Origin: Cycas panzhihuaensis
Lineage: Eukaryota > Cycadophyta
Length of the DNA: 64,000 nt
Direction of reading: 5' to 3'
Assembly: GCA_023213395.1 (NCBI GenBank)
Contig: CM041465.1
Location: 133,679,741 to 133,743,740, forward strand
Made by a program: the position numbers and the translations under genes. The first letter of the stretch is position 1. Each line of letters starts with the position of its first letter. The notes beneath the pieces are model-generated. The model did no database searches. It saw only the letters and a list, made by a program, of their open reading frames with translations, and was not told the DNA's origin. Shown one piece after another: positions 21,276 to 34,559 of this stretch.

Positions 21276-21687
21276 CGTGTTGCGTGTTATGGTTGAGTGC
21301 AAGCTCTTAATGATAGAGCATGGTGTCAAAGCAAAAATCCTTCCTCTACTTCATGCATTCACCATTAAAGTTTGTGCCGATCACTATTTTGTCTTGTTAT
21401 GTTTGTCCAACGGAATCCTACTACTATATCCTGCCTATTAAAGATCGTCAATTATCCATGTTGCCATTGTTGTTGAATTTTTGTTTTGCATTCGATTTCA
21501 TTGATCATCGGAATCTCTCATTTGCATTTAAATTGAGGATAGATCAAAAAGCATTATTGATAATAAGCATCAAGGTTTAATTGTTTGGCAATGGTACACA
21601 ATAATCTCTATTTAAATATATGGGAATCAAACCCTTTGGAACTAATGTATATTAATGATATATGCTATGCTCTAAGCTAACTTAGAG

Positions 21688-21890
21688 GTGTTGCAATGAT
21701 GATTGAATGCAAGAATTGAGTATGTAAGATTCTTACAAGATATAATCAAAGGAATTAAAACACCATGTAGTAGAGAACTCAATCAAACTACTAAAGGTTT
21801 GGATGAGTTTTTGAATAAGGTGTGGGTTGGATCAAACGTGTCAAATGAAGAAATCATGGGCTTTGCAAAGATGTTATATGATGTGATTGT
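21688..21890 (+). pseudogene. LETM1-like protein, gene fragment
   Basis: The frame reads LNARIEYVRFLQD, then TTKGLDEFLNKV, then VSNEEIMGFAKM. This fits the part of plant LETM1-like proteins (mitochondrial inner-membrane cation/proton exchange) just before the conserved FAKLFNDELTLDN block. Only about 60 residues are present. Two stops precede LNARIEY, and similarity ends after FAKMLYDV. The rest of the protein is absent in the window. Directly to the right (21976) lies the truncated LTR of the chromovirus. It could be a retrocopied piece, a captured exon or one surviving exon of a dead gene. The assignment is from remembered family motifs. Confidence 0.55.
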
Positions 21891-21975
21891 TTCCTTTCAA
21901 TCATGGCATCCTTATGATGTCCTTAATCCCCTTTGTAAAGTTGAGCATTATGAATGTATGAGGAACATAAAACTC

Positions 21976-22172
21976 ATTGTAAAATAAACACTTATGCTAT
22001 CTTATTATCTTTTGAGATTGTACAAGAGTACATTTTCTTTTTGGTGATCATTAAGCTCTCTTGCTTTCCATTGATGTATTTGTACTTCTAAAATTACAAT
22101 AAAGGATCTTTTAAGCTCCCAAATATTTCCTAAGGTGTTCTTGAATGGAACTCATGGATTTAGAACATTCCA
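21976..22172 (+). repeat. Chromovirus 5' LTR, truncated to R-U5
   Basis: The sequence from about 21976 (CATTGTAAAATAAACACTTA) to 22172 (AGAACATTCCA) aligns with 52582-52778 of the 3' LTR. The first 220 bp of the LTR, including the TATA box, are missing; LETM1-like sequence stands there instead. PBS TGGTATCAAAGTC follows at 22175. Confidence 0.82.
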
Positions 22173-22923
22173 AGTGGTATCAAAGTCAAGTTTCATGATT
22201 GTGAGGAGCTGCTCGATAGGCAAAAATCGAGATTTTTTTTTTTTTCTCTGCTAGATTGAGTACTCTCTCTACCTAAGTAAAGATCGAGGAAAGACCTTCT
22301 CTTAGTACTCTCTCTTATGAAAGTTGAGGAACAGAACTAACACCATTCAAGAATCATGAAGGAAGGGGAATTTTTCTCCTAGGTAATTACCAACACTTCC
22401 TTTTTCTTCCTTTGTATTCACTTCACTTCAATTAATTTATTTAATTTTTTGTGCTTGAGTTATCAATATAAGGGTAGATAACTCTACTTGGCATCTACCC
22501 TTCTCCTTCCCATACCTTATTTTTGAGTAGATAATTACTATTAAAATTCATATGTCTTATTTTGATCAGCACACTACGTTGATCATTTTACACTAGGCCA
22601 ATTTTTGTAGACAAATTTTCACGCTTAATGGTACTTAGGTCATCGATGGTCCATAACTTGAAAACTAACATTACAACTCACATATCTCATTTTGATGATT
22701 TTTTTATGCTCATCTTAGGGCATTGAGTAACTTTATTTGCTTAAAATTTGGGGTTAATAGTCTATCGATACCCCAACCCCTTTGTTTCCCCCCCTGTCTT
22801 ATCCCTTTTCTCATACATCCCTACTTCTTTAAAACTACCCATTCTATTTAGTCTCTCCTACCTCTATTATCCTATTCTTGCTACATCCCACTTCGTTATA
22901 TCCCTTTTATATTGACTTCCATA

Positions 22924-24270
22924 ATGATACCAACCAACCAAGGTGAGCATATTTCTAATTTAGAAGTTGATGTCTTATCACTTCAAGAGAAGTTGGACAA
23001 GAAGTTTATAGAGTTATCAGTGTAGATCACCACTATGACATAATAATTTCAAGCCTTTAGTGTACATATCTCATCAACAACCATGTCTAATGCCTCTTAA
23101 GGCAGTGCCTCTCAAGGTGGAGCCCCACCACCTTAGTCTATTCATCAACCAACTTTCAATCACAAAATCAATATACCTATCTTTGATCTGGACCTTAACA
23201 AAGATGCTACTCGCACTTGGATTAGCAAGTTGGACTCCTATTTATTACTTAACTTGATGTCCCAAGTTGATCAGTTAACATTTGCTTCTATTCACTTGGG
23301 GACAAAGCACATCACTGGTATAAATGGTGGGCTTAGGAATACCACACAAACCAAATATGGGATGTCTTTTTCAATTGTTTTTTTAAGTAGAACAAAGAAA
23401 ATTAAAATTAATTATTTTTTAGTCAATTGGCCCAATTCAGATAATCTACCTCAGTAGAAGCCTACATAGATGAATTTCAAGACCTTCACAATCAAGTCAC
23501 TTAGCCTCTCGATAAGCAGACACTCATTGAAACCTATATAGTTGGACTGAAAGATCAAATACAAATGTGACTCAAGATCGTCTCCCTCCCTAACCTTAGG
23601 GATGTTATCAATGCAACTAAGGTGGTGGAAGCGGAGTTTATAGCAGAACAAACAACCATCTTTCGAAGAGAATTAATATGATCTAGTCACCTAAGGTAAT
23701 CTGATCCTTACAGGAACCCAAGGCTCTAAACAAATAACTACACTGGACAACCAGCACAAGGCCTAGTAGAACGACCAACATAATGTCTCCTAACAGAAAC
23801 AACATCAGTAAGGATTCCCACTTCAAAGGCAAATAGGCACAGGGCAGTCAATCTCTACACTCAATGTGCAAAAAAGTGGTTCGATGGTTATGCTCAAGTT
23901 TATAAAGCTAGAAAAATAATATTCACCATTAATCCTAATTTGAATTCAAAAGATGAAACTGGAGAAGAGCCCTTCCTAGAATCCCCTCCTTCACTCAAAC
24001 CCGAACCTACTTGTGAACCTTCCATATTTGTTGTTTCCTCTTCTACCTATCTCGACCCATTATGCATAAGAGGGACTATAAGGAAGACCCCCATCACAAT
24101 CTTAAACAACGATGTCATGTTAATAAACTTCCTTGATATTACAATTGTCAAGCAATTGAACCTCTATATTAAACCAAAAACAAGATTTAATTACTTCCTA
24201 CCTGGCCATTATAACCTCCATTGTGTTAGGGTTATCTATAATTTTCAAGTTCAGAGTGGCACTTATCACC
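22924..24270 (+). pseudogene. Chromovirus gag and protease (degenerate)
   Basis: Gag begins with the ATG at 22924 (MIPTNQGEHISNLEVDVLSL). Its knuckle region near 23850-23900 reads as YTQCAKKWFDGYAQ, a worn form of the CxxCxxKYxxGHxC type seen in these elements. Protease follows at about 24060-24180 (TPITILNNDVMLINFLD), where the expected active site IDSGSTHNF has lost its Asp-Ser-Gly core. Many stops and shifts. Confidence 0.7.
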
Positions 24271-24689
24271 TATAATATGAATTTTATACCTTATCTATTA
24301 AAGGCTTAGACATGATCCTCGACGTCTAATGGCTCCAGACCTTAGGCACTTATGGTACCAATAACTCTCTCCACAATTTATTTATGATATTTAAAGACCA
24401 ATTTAGACAAACTCATAAATTGTATAGTCTTCAATCCTTACCTAATAAATTGATCTCTCCTAAACAAATAAGTCAACAACTTAATGGAAGTCTTGGTTAT
24501 ATTGTCAAAATCAATAATATTCAACCATAACCAAAGGTTTATCCAAATATCTAACCTATCTTTAACAAGTACCAGTCTAGTTTTTATCCTCTACCAGGAA
24601 GCCTTCCCCTTGATCGTGGATTCCACCATACTATTAAATTAATGCATCTATATAATCCCATCAACCTCTGCCTATATTGAAACTCATAT

Positions 24690-25831
24690 TTAAAAAATAA
24701 ATAAAATTGAGCATATCACAACTTAACTCCTGGACATGGATATCCTCTAGCACACTAAGAGCCCTTATGCCATATTGATTGAACTAGTCTGAAAAATAGG
24801 TGGTTCCTTTCGACTCTACGTTGATTATAGAGAACTTAATAAACTCACCATTAAGAACAAATTTTTGACCCCCTAAATTGATAACATGTTGGATGAAATT
24901 CATCGGACCATGTTCTTCTCAAAATTTAACTTACAATTAAGGCATTATTAGATTCCTATTATACTTGAGAAAAAGCATAAAATAGTTGTTTGAACCCACC
25001 ATGGACATTTTGAATTCTAAGTCATGCACTTTGAGTTATATAATGCTCCTGCTACCTTCCAAGCCTTGATTAATAAAATATTTGTACCCTACCTTCACAA
25101 TATTTCCTTCTCTTTTTATGACATTCTCATCTATAATACTACCATGACCCTCCATGATCAACATTTAGACTCTGCCCTATAGATTCTCAAACAGAACCAA
25201 CTATATACCAAAATATCTAAATAAGAGTTTGAAAAAATTGAATTATAATACCTACGGTACAACATCTTTATGGAAAGTGTCTGGGTCGATCATGATAAAA
25301 TCTATGTCATCATATAATATCCCACACTAAAAAACCTCACTCGATTATAGGCTTTCCTTGGATTGACTAGATTTTATCATCATTTATTAAAAATTATATT
25401 ACTATAATAACCCTCTGACAAACTTATTATGCAAAGATTTATTTCAATGATCACTTGGTATTGTTGATGCTTTAAACCACCTAAAAATATTCATGTCCTC
25501 TACACCGGTCCTCACCACCCATGATTTCTCACAACCCTTTCAGATTAAATGCGATGCATGTGGAGTTGGGATTGGAGTTATGTAAAATTAAATTTCCATC
25601 CCATTACGTTTAAAAGTTGAAAGCTTAATAACCATGAGTGTCACCTTTTAACATATCAAAAGGAAATACAAGTTATTGTCTATGTAGTAGATAAGTAGTG
25701 CCAATATCTAATTAGATCCAAGTTTACCATCCTAATTGACCACCATAGCCTTTAGTGCCTATTAAACTAATTAGTTTTGTTAGAAAAATAGGCCAAGGAG
25801 GTCAAAAGACTTTAAGTTTTTGACTTCCCCA
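24690..25831 (+). pseudogene. Chromovirus RT and N-terminal RNase H (degenerate)
   Basis: Recognisable RT blocks: FRLYVDYRELNKLTIKN (about 24805), FFSKFNL (about 24913), THHGHFEF (about 24995), FELYNAPATFQALINKIF (about 25030) and SFYDILIYN (about 25115), the worn catalytic FDDILIY. RNase H follows to the Copia-2 insertion point within the phrase F-D-F-P. About a dozen stop codons are present. Confidence 0.8.
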
Positions 25832-26223
25832 TGTTAAAACTCATCCAAGATCTAAAATATATGTCTATCTACCATAATATAAATCTAAACAATTGAAATA
25901 GAGCAATAAACATTCAAAATGAGAGTAGAATCAAGATATGTAAAAGTTCATGGGAGAATTTGTCACCACGTGAGGCTCTAAACTAGTAGAGCTTCTGCAT
26001 AATCAAAAATCCAATGTACAAATAAATTGTATGAGACTTAATTTATAAGCATTCCACTAAAGTTTGCATGAATATTATTAGTCAACTTAATAACATGTAC
26101 AACATACTTGACATAATTATATAATATGATTAAATTTACAATAAGGGTCGCCTATAAAATATAATATTCACATAATGTAAATAAATTATATAGAAATTAG
26201 GGTGACATTATAATGTTTTAACA
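25832..26223 (-). repeat. Copia-2 3' LTR
   Basis: This 392-bp LTR is bordered on its right by a minus-strand polypurine-like tract (TTAAGGAAGGG, 26224-26234). It pairs with 50506-50897. Confidence 0.9.
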
Positions 26224-27455
26224 CCCTTCCTTAATGGTAGTTTCATTTCTTCTAATGCCAAGGTTATGTTGAAACCATTCAAACTTTGATTTACCAAGTA
26301 CTTTGGTGAAGATATCTGCAACCTGGTCCTTAGTTGGTCAGTAGATGAGATCAACTCCTCCATTCTAAACATGTTCATAAATAAAGTGATGATGGATCTC
26401 AATATGCTTAGTTCTAACGTGGAAAACTAAATTCTTTATTATCTTCAACACACTTTGATTGTCATAATAAAGAATGGTGGGTACAAGTTATTGAAGTCTA
26501 AGCTTAGTGAGAATCCTTCTAAGCCAAATCAACTTTGTTATGGTATAGACAAGTACTTTGAATTTTGCTTCAGTGGAGGAAATGACAATATTTAGTTATT
26601 TCTTATAGCTCTAAGAGATTGTAGTTGAGTTCATATCAAAATAGTATTCTGAAGTTAAATGACGAGTGTCCTAGCAGCTGCCCAATTAACATCTGTATGT
26701 CCTTTTAGGATAGGGGACTCAGTTTGGTTGTAATCAAGTCTAAACTAATATGTGCCATAAATGTATTTGAGGATCATGGTTACAACTTTCTAGTGGAATG
26801 CTTTGGGTTGTGACATGTACCTGGAGTATATCCCAACTATATATGATATGTTTGGTCAAGTATGGATGAGATAGATGAGGCTTCCAACTAACTATTAGTA
26901 CAAAGTGGGATCATATGGCTTCCTTACTCATCTAGATCCAACTTGGTTCTAGTTTCTATAGTAATTAGTATTGACTTGTAATATGTTATCCTAAATCTTT
27001 GTAGGAGCTCATTGGCATACTTTGTTTGAGATAAGAAGATGTGGTCTGGTTCTTGCTAAACTTCAATTCCAAGGAAATAATGAAGAAACCCAAGATCTGC
27101 TATCTCAAAGTTACTTTTCAGTTTTGACTAAAGCCAAGCTATGACTTTCATGTTATTGCTTGTGATTGTAAGATCATCCACATAAAGAATAATGATTATG
27201 ATTAAGTTATCTGTAACCAAAATATACAACTTTAGGTTAGAGGGTAAATAATTAAATCCATGCTAGGTGAGGAAGGTACCAATCTTCATATACCAGGTGT
27301 GTGGTATCTATTTTAATGCATATAGCATTTTTTAAAGCTTACAAACTAAGTGTTCTTAGCATGGAACAACATAGCCTAGAGGTTGCTTTAAAAAACCCTT
27401 ATCCATAAGCTCTCTATTAAGGAAATCGCTTTTCAAATCCATTTAGTAGACATTC
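26224..27455 (-). pseudogene. Copia-2 RT C-terminal part and RNase H
   Basis: On the minus strand, just left of Tat-B, the frame reads MDLKSDFLNRELMDKGFLKQ (about 27440-27380), the Ty1-copia RT motif usually read as MDVKSAFLNGEL. It continues through RT into RNase H. The final RNase H block is near 26230-26400 (CPTKDQ.ADIFTK.LGKSKF-like, with a stop in front). It is heavily broken by stops and shifts. Confidence 0.82.
27451..27455. repeat. Tat-B target site duplication (left), CATTC
   Basis: CATTC abuts the Tat-B 5' LTR; the right partner is TATAC at 45104-45108. Only 3 of 5 bases match, but both occupy the same codon position of the interrupted Copia-2 RT frame. Confidence 0.6.
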
Positions 27456-30393
27456 TATTTCCCAGCTCTAGGGAATGGGTTCTTGGCAGGTCAACTCAGG
27501 TAAGTACAGGTATGCTTCTTCCATTTCGCCTTTACTGCTTTTTTAGAAAGTTAGATAGAAGCATCATCTCATTGCATGATTGACTGTCACGTTTGAGTAA
27601 TCACCTTGCACCTGTTGCTTGATCATGTTGCTTGTCATTCTCTCATCCTATGGCGATCAGTGGGACATGCATCCCCATGGCACTCCACAACCCTCCTATG
27701 CGCATCTACATTGTCCTTAGCATTGCTTAACCTGTGTGATCTGTCACACCCCCTCACCACATCACAAACTTTAGCACCCCGATGAGTGTGATTGGTTGAT
27801 CCTTATGCCAATTATTGGTTTCCTGGCAGTTCTGCCACTTCAGTACCCCATTTGGTTTAGGTCATCTTCCCTATTTGACTATCCCCGACCATCTCAACAA
27901 AGGGCTGCCCCCTCCTAAGCCTAGGGTACCTCCTTTAAGGCTCCTAGGCATCCTCCCTTTGGCTTATTTTGGTCTCTGTCACTGCACTACGACAAACATC
28001 GCAGTACCGTGAAGTTTGCCATAGGGCGACTGTCATAACTTATTTTTTAAAATCTGTTGTGGCAAATTTTACTTTTTTCACGAAATTTCCATGTGGCATC
28101 AACACCTCTCGAGCCTTACCTCAACCCTAATTGTCCTTTTAGCCTAGGGTTAAAGCCCAAAACGACCTCATTTTCCTTCTTCTTCTTCCACCTTCCTTAC
28201 TCTCTTCTCTCTCTTCCACATGAGTTTTCTGTAGGAGCGCCTTGCAACATTCAAGTTCCCTTTGCTCTAGCTTGAGGTTCGCCTATTGCAGCTCTAATTC
28301 GCAGTAGAAGGCTCACCAACTAACACTTCTAAGAAAGGATTCATGCCCAAGTGTAGCCTCCACGCCCTTCTTACAACTTTCAGCAAGTGTGTTTCCATTG
28401 TAGCACCTTCATAAGGATATCATGTAAGCATACCAGATTTTCCTTTTTCTGTTATCTAAAGGGGCAAATCTACCTCTCACACAGCCCAACAGGTATTTTC
28501 TGTTATTGTTCCATAGCTTTCTTTAGGTTTATCTTATCAAAGGTTGGGTTTTGAGTACATTGTTCATTTCCTTGTCTTCTTTGCTACATATAGGAGGTAT
28601 CCCTCAATTCTTTGTTTGCTTGCCCTCTTGATCCCCCTATTCTTCCCTGGTATTTTCGAGGAGGCTATGGGAGAGGATTCATAAAGAGTGAGCGAAAGGA
28701 GCCAAGGTGGGATCCGTACCCACTAGGCCTGCTCCTCAAAGGCAAACCCCTTCTCCTCTTTCCTCTCCTTCACTTGTGCCTCTCTTGGGTCACCGGGGAG
28801 TCTTTGGGATTAGGCCTACATTGGATATTAGCATATGCAACCCTTGTTACATTGTTTCCAGGCCTGCACACCTCTTTTGAGCATCTTCTCTAGCCCCAAA
28901 TGGTGTCCTATATTCACCCTAGGTCCTAACATAGCCCATGTTGCAATTTGCTACCCATAGCATACTTGCAACACAGGTAGCTTTTACAAACTTTATAGCA
29001 CTTGTTTTCTTTCTTGTCCACTACTAATAGGCTATCCTAAGATTATGTACCCTGCACCTAAGGGTAGTATGGAGGTGCATTTACTGGAGGGTTAGCCATT
29101 CCAAGGTTAACCTCCCTTTGCTTTGGCATGTATTATTGGTTTTCTTGAGAGATTGTTTAGTCACTTTTTAGTAGAAGATTATCTAACTTATAACATTCTA
29201 ATTTGTAATATTTCTGCATTTTACTTTTGCATAAGTATACACATATTGTTGTTATATCCTAACAGCCCCTTCAGGAGGGGCAAAGAACTTTGTGATTGCA
29301 GGTTTGTTGCACTGTCGGTAGAGAAAGATAAGTAGCAATAATCCGGGTACGTTCTTTGGCCTCTTTCCCTTTGGTTGTTCTATTCTTTCATAGTTCCTTT
29401 TTCCTTTGCGTTTCCTTGTTCATTTCCTTTCATTTTTGGGGGAGGTAAGGAAACCTCTACGCTACTCACTCTATGGGAGAAGGAAAAAGAGGGAGCGAGC
29501 ATAGCACAAAGTGAATTCCATACTTCAGATACTTCATTCTTCTAGGTATGCCTTTCTCATTTCGTAAGTCTTTTTATGTTTCCTCTAGACCGCATGCTTG
29601 CATAAAAGACAATAAGGGAATAAAAGAAAAGAGAACCATTATCATCATTATCTTGCACTTTGGTTCGCATTGTAGGAAAGAGCACTGATCAAGGATCATC
29701 CCCTTCTCTCTTTCACCTAATTGCATTAACGTGCATGTTGCATGATAGCTAGGTTTATTGCTTTCACCTTTTCCCTTTCTTTTGAAAATGAAATGAGAGT
29801 GAGGATCCGCTTTTGAGAGAGAGTATTTATTGTTCTTTGCATTTGTATGCTTAGTTTATCTCTCATTTGCACACATACGACTAGTCTTTGTCCCATTGAG
29901 CCTATAAAGACTAAGAATCCCTCCTCACACATAAGAGTGGTAGGAACTCTTTCTACTACCACTCTTGATCCATCTGGCCCTCCTGCTAGGTGGATTAGTT
30001 CTTAGAGGATCCATTCCCTAAGGTCCTTTTACTTTCTTCATCATACCCTCATACACTCCACCTATGTCCTTTAGCCCGGTCTCCCCGAGGATTTGTTTTT
30101 TCCTCAGGTCTTGCCTTCCCCTTCCGGCCATCCAAGGGCAGGAAGACCCCTGCTTTGAGGTTACTCAGGCAACCGAGGATATCCCTCACCTACGCTCCCC
30201 TTTAAAGTCAAAAGCCAAGTTACCTTGAGGAAGTTGCACGCCATTTGTGGGTCCCAAACCTGTATTCTGACACACGGACACCTTGTGTGGGTGTTTCCTT
30301 ACACTCGTTGGTTTCCTCCCTTTGCCCTAAAACCTTCTATTGATTATCTTATTCCGACTAGGTGTAGTTGCCATCCCTATAGACGCGATTCCA
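27456..30393 (+). repeat. Tat-B 5' LTR
   Basis: The LTR starts TATTTCCCAGCTC (terminal TG mutated to TA) and ends GACGCGATTCCA. It aligns with 42142-45103 throughout. At about 28145-28157 a 6-bp deletion removes the TATA box seen in the other LTRs (TAGGGTTAAAGCCC against TAGGGTTAGGTATAAAGCCC). Short open frames inside have no counterpart elsewhere. Confidence 0.9.
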
Positions 30394-30394
30394 C

Positions 30395-30413
30395 TGGCAA
30401 CCATACTGGGGAC
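30395..30413 (+). other. Tat-B primer-binding site
   Basis: TGGCAACCATACTGGGGAC begins two bases after the LTR end. It resembles the TGGCGAC...CTGGGGAC site of Tat/Ogre elements, reported as complementary to a tRNA-Arg; the tRNA identity here is from memory. Confidence 0.65.
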
Positions 30414-30589
30414 CCATCAGTAAGGGAATTAGTCTTTCGCCCTTTCTTGTTGGTGTTATTACCTCTTGGTAGCTTTCCTTTTGATCTTGTTGGGCAACCC
30501 CCAATACGTGTATAACCTTGTTTTCCTCTTCTTTCAACACATAGGTAGAACTTTCATGTAACGATTCTCCCGTCGCTTACGAGGCCTAC

Positions 30590-32990
30590 CCCCATTGTCA
30601 GAAGAGCCTTCATATCATTCTCGTCTCGCATTAGATCCTGATTTGATTATGGAGGGATCTCTTTTGAATTGGGCATACCACGCTTATGTGTTTGATTCCT
30701 TAGAGCCACCTACTTCCTTCCAAAGGTCCACCCAAAGAAGTGAAGACCCCATTTATTATCTGGGTGACCAACCACACCCCCAATCTCATCATTCCTCTGC
30801 TCATGGAATAGAACCTACATCTCCTTTGGAGTTTTGCCATTCCCATGGCGATCCCTATGAGGACTATCCTATGGGATCCGCTTCGTATGAGGCTCCTTCC
30901 ACCTCTTACGATCAAGCAGATACCCCTCCCGCCGATGTAGTAGAAGCTTTGAGTCAATGTTTCCAAGTCGCATGTCTCTAACCGTACCCAAAGTGGTTTG
31001 AGATTGTCTTGCGAAGCATTGTGCCACCTTCTTCTATATCTCCTTCACCTCACTCATCTCGTTCAACTACTTTACCTACGATGAGCCTAACTTTTATATC
31101 TTCTTCTTCCCCCCATGGTGTATGCTCCTTGGGGACCACTCAGGGTATGTCATCTTCCCAACACGGGTTGAGCATGGCCCCAGCTAGTCAAACCACTAGT
31201 CCTCCTCCTACCATTGTTTATCCACCTACTAGACCTAGGGGACCTATATGCCCCCCTACTTCTAGTCACATGGGGTCCATCCCCATATAATCCCAACACC
31301 TACCTAGGGACCCTTCTCTTTACCTACCTCCCGATTATACTACTCAACCGTGGGAGCATGGTAAAGGGAATTCCCTACCTACTTATGGGGTGGACCCTCT
31401 ACATCCTTATGGGGTTGTGCCACCCACGGGTGCCCCATATGGGCAGAATTCGATCCTTCACCCCTCTTGTCTACCATCTTATGTGGCACCTTACATCATG
31501 CCTTTGCAAGGAGGGCCAACTCCTTCCTAAGGCATATTCCCTCAAGCTCCTTTTCAACAAGGAGTGCTCTCTCTAGGAGGGATGGTACGTCATATCTATC
31601 TGCTCCCATGTAGGTTTCTTCAAATGTGGGATTCATGCCTCCTCACCAAGTGATAAGAGGACAACATCCCCTTTCGAACCAAACCCTCCAAGGAGGATTT
31701 GGCCAAACCTACCTGCCATAATTTCCAACTTCTGTTGACCCTACGGTCCAGTCAAGGGTGCGTCCCTTTATGGATTATCGGTCAACCCCATTATCTGTTG
31801 AGGTGCTAAGAACTAACTTACTGCCTCACCCCCTTAAAGTCCCCAAATTCGATGGGACTTTATTGCAAGACCCAGTAGAGCATGTTCGTAGCTTCTCTAT
31901 GGCATGCATTGACTACTGGGCTTACAATCATATCCTTATGAAACTATTTCTGCAGTCTCTTCAAGGCGATGCCCTTAAATAGTTTTATTGCCTACTCATA
32001 TATTCTATTTTCTTATTCCAGCAGCTCGTGGATGAGTTCATCAACTACTTTGACATGGCTCGCCTATTTAAGAGTGGAATGAAATCCCTTCTGTCGCTCA
32101 AACAAGGTCACGGCGAGATGAATTGTGACTTTGTACAACGTTTCCATGACCTTCTTTACTCCATTAAGGCTACTTTACCCAAGGAGTTGAAGAGGGACCT
32201 TTTTGTTAATGCCCTTCATCTAGAAGTTCATGTAGAAGTCCTTAAGATGGGGGCAACTACGTGTGACTCTGCTATAATGAAGTGTTTGGCACTCGAGGCC
32301 ATTGATATCTAGGCTAGACTCAAGAAGCCTCTAAAGCCCTCATAGTGACGTGAGGCCCCACCACCATCAAAAGAAACCAAAACTTAACAACCCACTAGGT
32401 CTTCTTCCCATTCTACCAAGAAGACTCTAAACCTTCTTACTTCAGTTGTATGTTCATTTGAACGTATTATGAAGGTGCTCAAGCTTCAAGCTCCTTCATC
32501 TCCCATGTCTAACAAGCCAGTTCACTAGGCTTCACAAGCTGCTCCTTCCAAGGGTGGCAATACCTAGCCCTCTCAAGCGAGGAAACCTGACTCCTCCCTT
32601 GAGAAGAAGTGGTGCTCCATCCATGAGGAGTGCTTCCACAACGATTCACGGTGTTGGGCATAGCATCCCAAAGCCACCTCACAATGTGACTCTTCCCCAA
32701 AATAGACATCTAGACCCAACCTAGATCAACCTATTCACAGAGATCCCTTCCCCAAACACAGGGAACATGATCACAACCCCCAATAGAAGAATAACCAGAA
32801 CAGAGAGAGGTCTCTTAACCCTTACTCTTCCCAAGCTAAAGGGAAGGGTGCGGGGAATTTATCCTTTTCCTCGTGTTCCCCTAACCGACATATCCCTTCA
32901 CCTTCATGATTCTGAAATAAGGGAAAAAAGGTTATTCAGTTGCTCAAGACCACCCCATTGTATGCCTTAACCCGATATCAAGCGATTAAA
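30590..32990 (+). pseudogene. Tat-B gag (degenerate)
   Basis: The N-terminal part (30590-31750) is Ser/Pro-rich. The capsid-type retrotransposon gag domain spans about 31758-32312: VPKFDGTLLQDPVEHVRSF, LMKLFLQSLQGDALKW, then DEFINYFDMARLF and FVQRFHDLLYSI. These match the Pfam-type Retrotrans_gag pattern (FDGTxDPxEHLxxF, SLxGxALxWF, FVQR). A Cys/His segment near 32608-32660 (WCSIHEECFHND) corresponds to the nucleocapsid end. Stops interrupt at several points, for example after ALK (31981). It would form the virus-like particle core. Confidence 0.8.
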
Positions 32991-33382
32991 GAGGCGAATA
33001 ATGCCTCTTCGTCCATATCTTATCTTAATCCTCTTTTGGAAACTTCTCTTCTGGAAGCCCCTGCAGTCCCCAAGACCATTCATGTGTACCCCAGTCGATA
33101 TGACTTTGGAAGGGCTCTTCCCCAACCCACTGTGAAGGGGAAGCCTTTCTCTGTCGTTGATAAGATTCATACTGTGGTTGCCAAAATGTCCATAATGGAC
33201 ATCTTGAGGAGCTGTCCTGAACATCGCACATTACTCTTAGAGGCCTTAGGATTAGGTGACATGCCCATTCACGCCTTAGGAGTCACCCAAATCCCATCAT
33301 CTCCTTTGATCCTAAGGATCTTCCCCCTACTACCGAAAGGGAGTGCCAATGGCACTTCCCTTTCACTATTGCCATCGATACT

Positions 33383-33703
33383 TTGGATTGTACTTTACGA
33401 AGATCTGTTATTAATAATGGTTCTTCCATTAATGTTATGCCCTTGCATGTTATACAAGAGCTTAGCATATCAACTTTAGAATTGATTCCATGGTGGTGCC
33501 AAGGCTACGATGGTAGCGAAAAGACAACCTTAGGATCGGTGTCTATCCAGCTTACTCTTGAGGACAAGACTATCCTCACTGATATTGTAGTCCTTGACAT
33601 TGATGTTGACTATAATATGTTGTTGGGACATCCATGGCTCGACCAGATGGGAGTCGTGTGCTTGTCCCATTGGGGGCAACTTAAATTAGTCCATGAAGGG
33701 TGA
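33383..33703 (+). pseudogene. Tat-B aspartic protease
   Basis: The frame reads NNGSSINVMPLHVIQELSI, then GSVSIQLTLEDKTILTD and DYNMLLGHPWLDQMGVV. This is the Tat/Athila protease pattern DNGSSxNxxP...YNxLLGRPW. The catalytic Asp (DNGSS) is Asn here. It would cut the Gag-Pol polyprotein. An acidic linker of about 850 bp (33704-34560) without a recognised domain separates it from RT. Confidence 0.8.
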
Positions 33704-34559
33704 ATGAGAGTTGTCTCTTAGGAACTTCCTCCTATTAAATAATCACGCCAATCCTGTCAAGCGTCTCATGGCCAAATGAAAGGCGACAAAGGCCTTTCTA
33801 CCCATGCCTCTACTTGTTCTATTAACATCCTCGACTCATCTCTTTTGGAAGAAGACCCTCCATCATCTTCTTCCAACCTCACATGGTTCGCCCCTATTGG
33901 TGTCAGAATTTATGGGTACCTTGCCATACTTAGTGATGATGAGTCTGGCGGTGAGGATGAGGATCTCCCTCACCCCGTTTCTCTTCTGGACATGAGTAGA
34001 GGGCACCCCCTTCGTTCTAGATCCCACTCTAGAACCCCTGCAATTGGAGAAACTAGTTCTCCTCTTATATCTCATGTCATTGCCCCTGTTGATTAGGTGC
34101 TCCTTGAGTCTTCCCCTTTATTGCCGCACATAGGTAACGAGGTTGGGGAACCTCTTATTGTCCCTTACGAGGGACCTCTTTCTGGCTCTTCTAGAGAGTC
34201 CGTCAGGAATGCCGAGTGGTGTAACAACCACCACGGTCCCGCTGTCTCTACTTCCCCTTACCTTTCATCTTCTCAAAGTGTGGTCATCCATGGGGTGGAT
34301 TACTTTGAGAATGACGAAGCCCTGCTTGATCACTTAGCGGGCTCCACGCCCAACCTTCCTTCTGGTCACCATAGGCTTAGTTATCAGAAGGTCTTGGCTA
34401 TTGGGTCTTCTCTCACTAACCTAACTCCATCCCTTGTTCCATCCTTTCTTGTTGACCGAGCCCCCCTCCACTTTGAGGAGGGGAATGCCATATGCATGGG
34501 GGCAACCTAGGACATAGTCCTTGCCCTAGGCAAAGTCATTAAGGTAGGGGCAGAATGCT

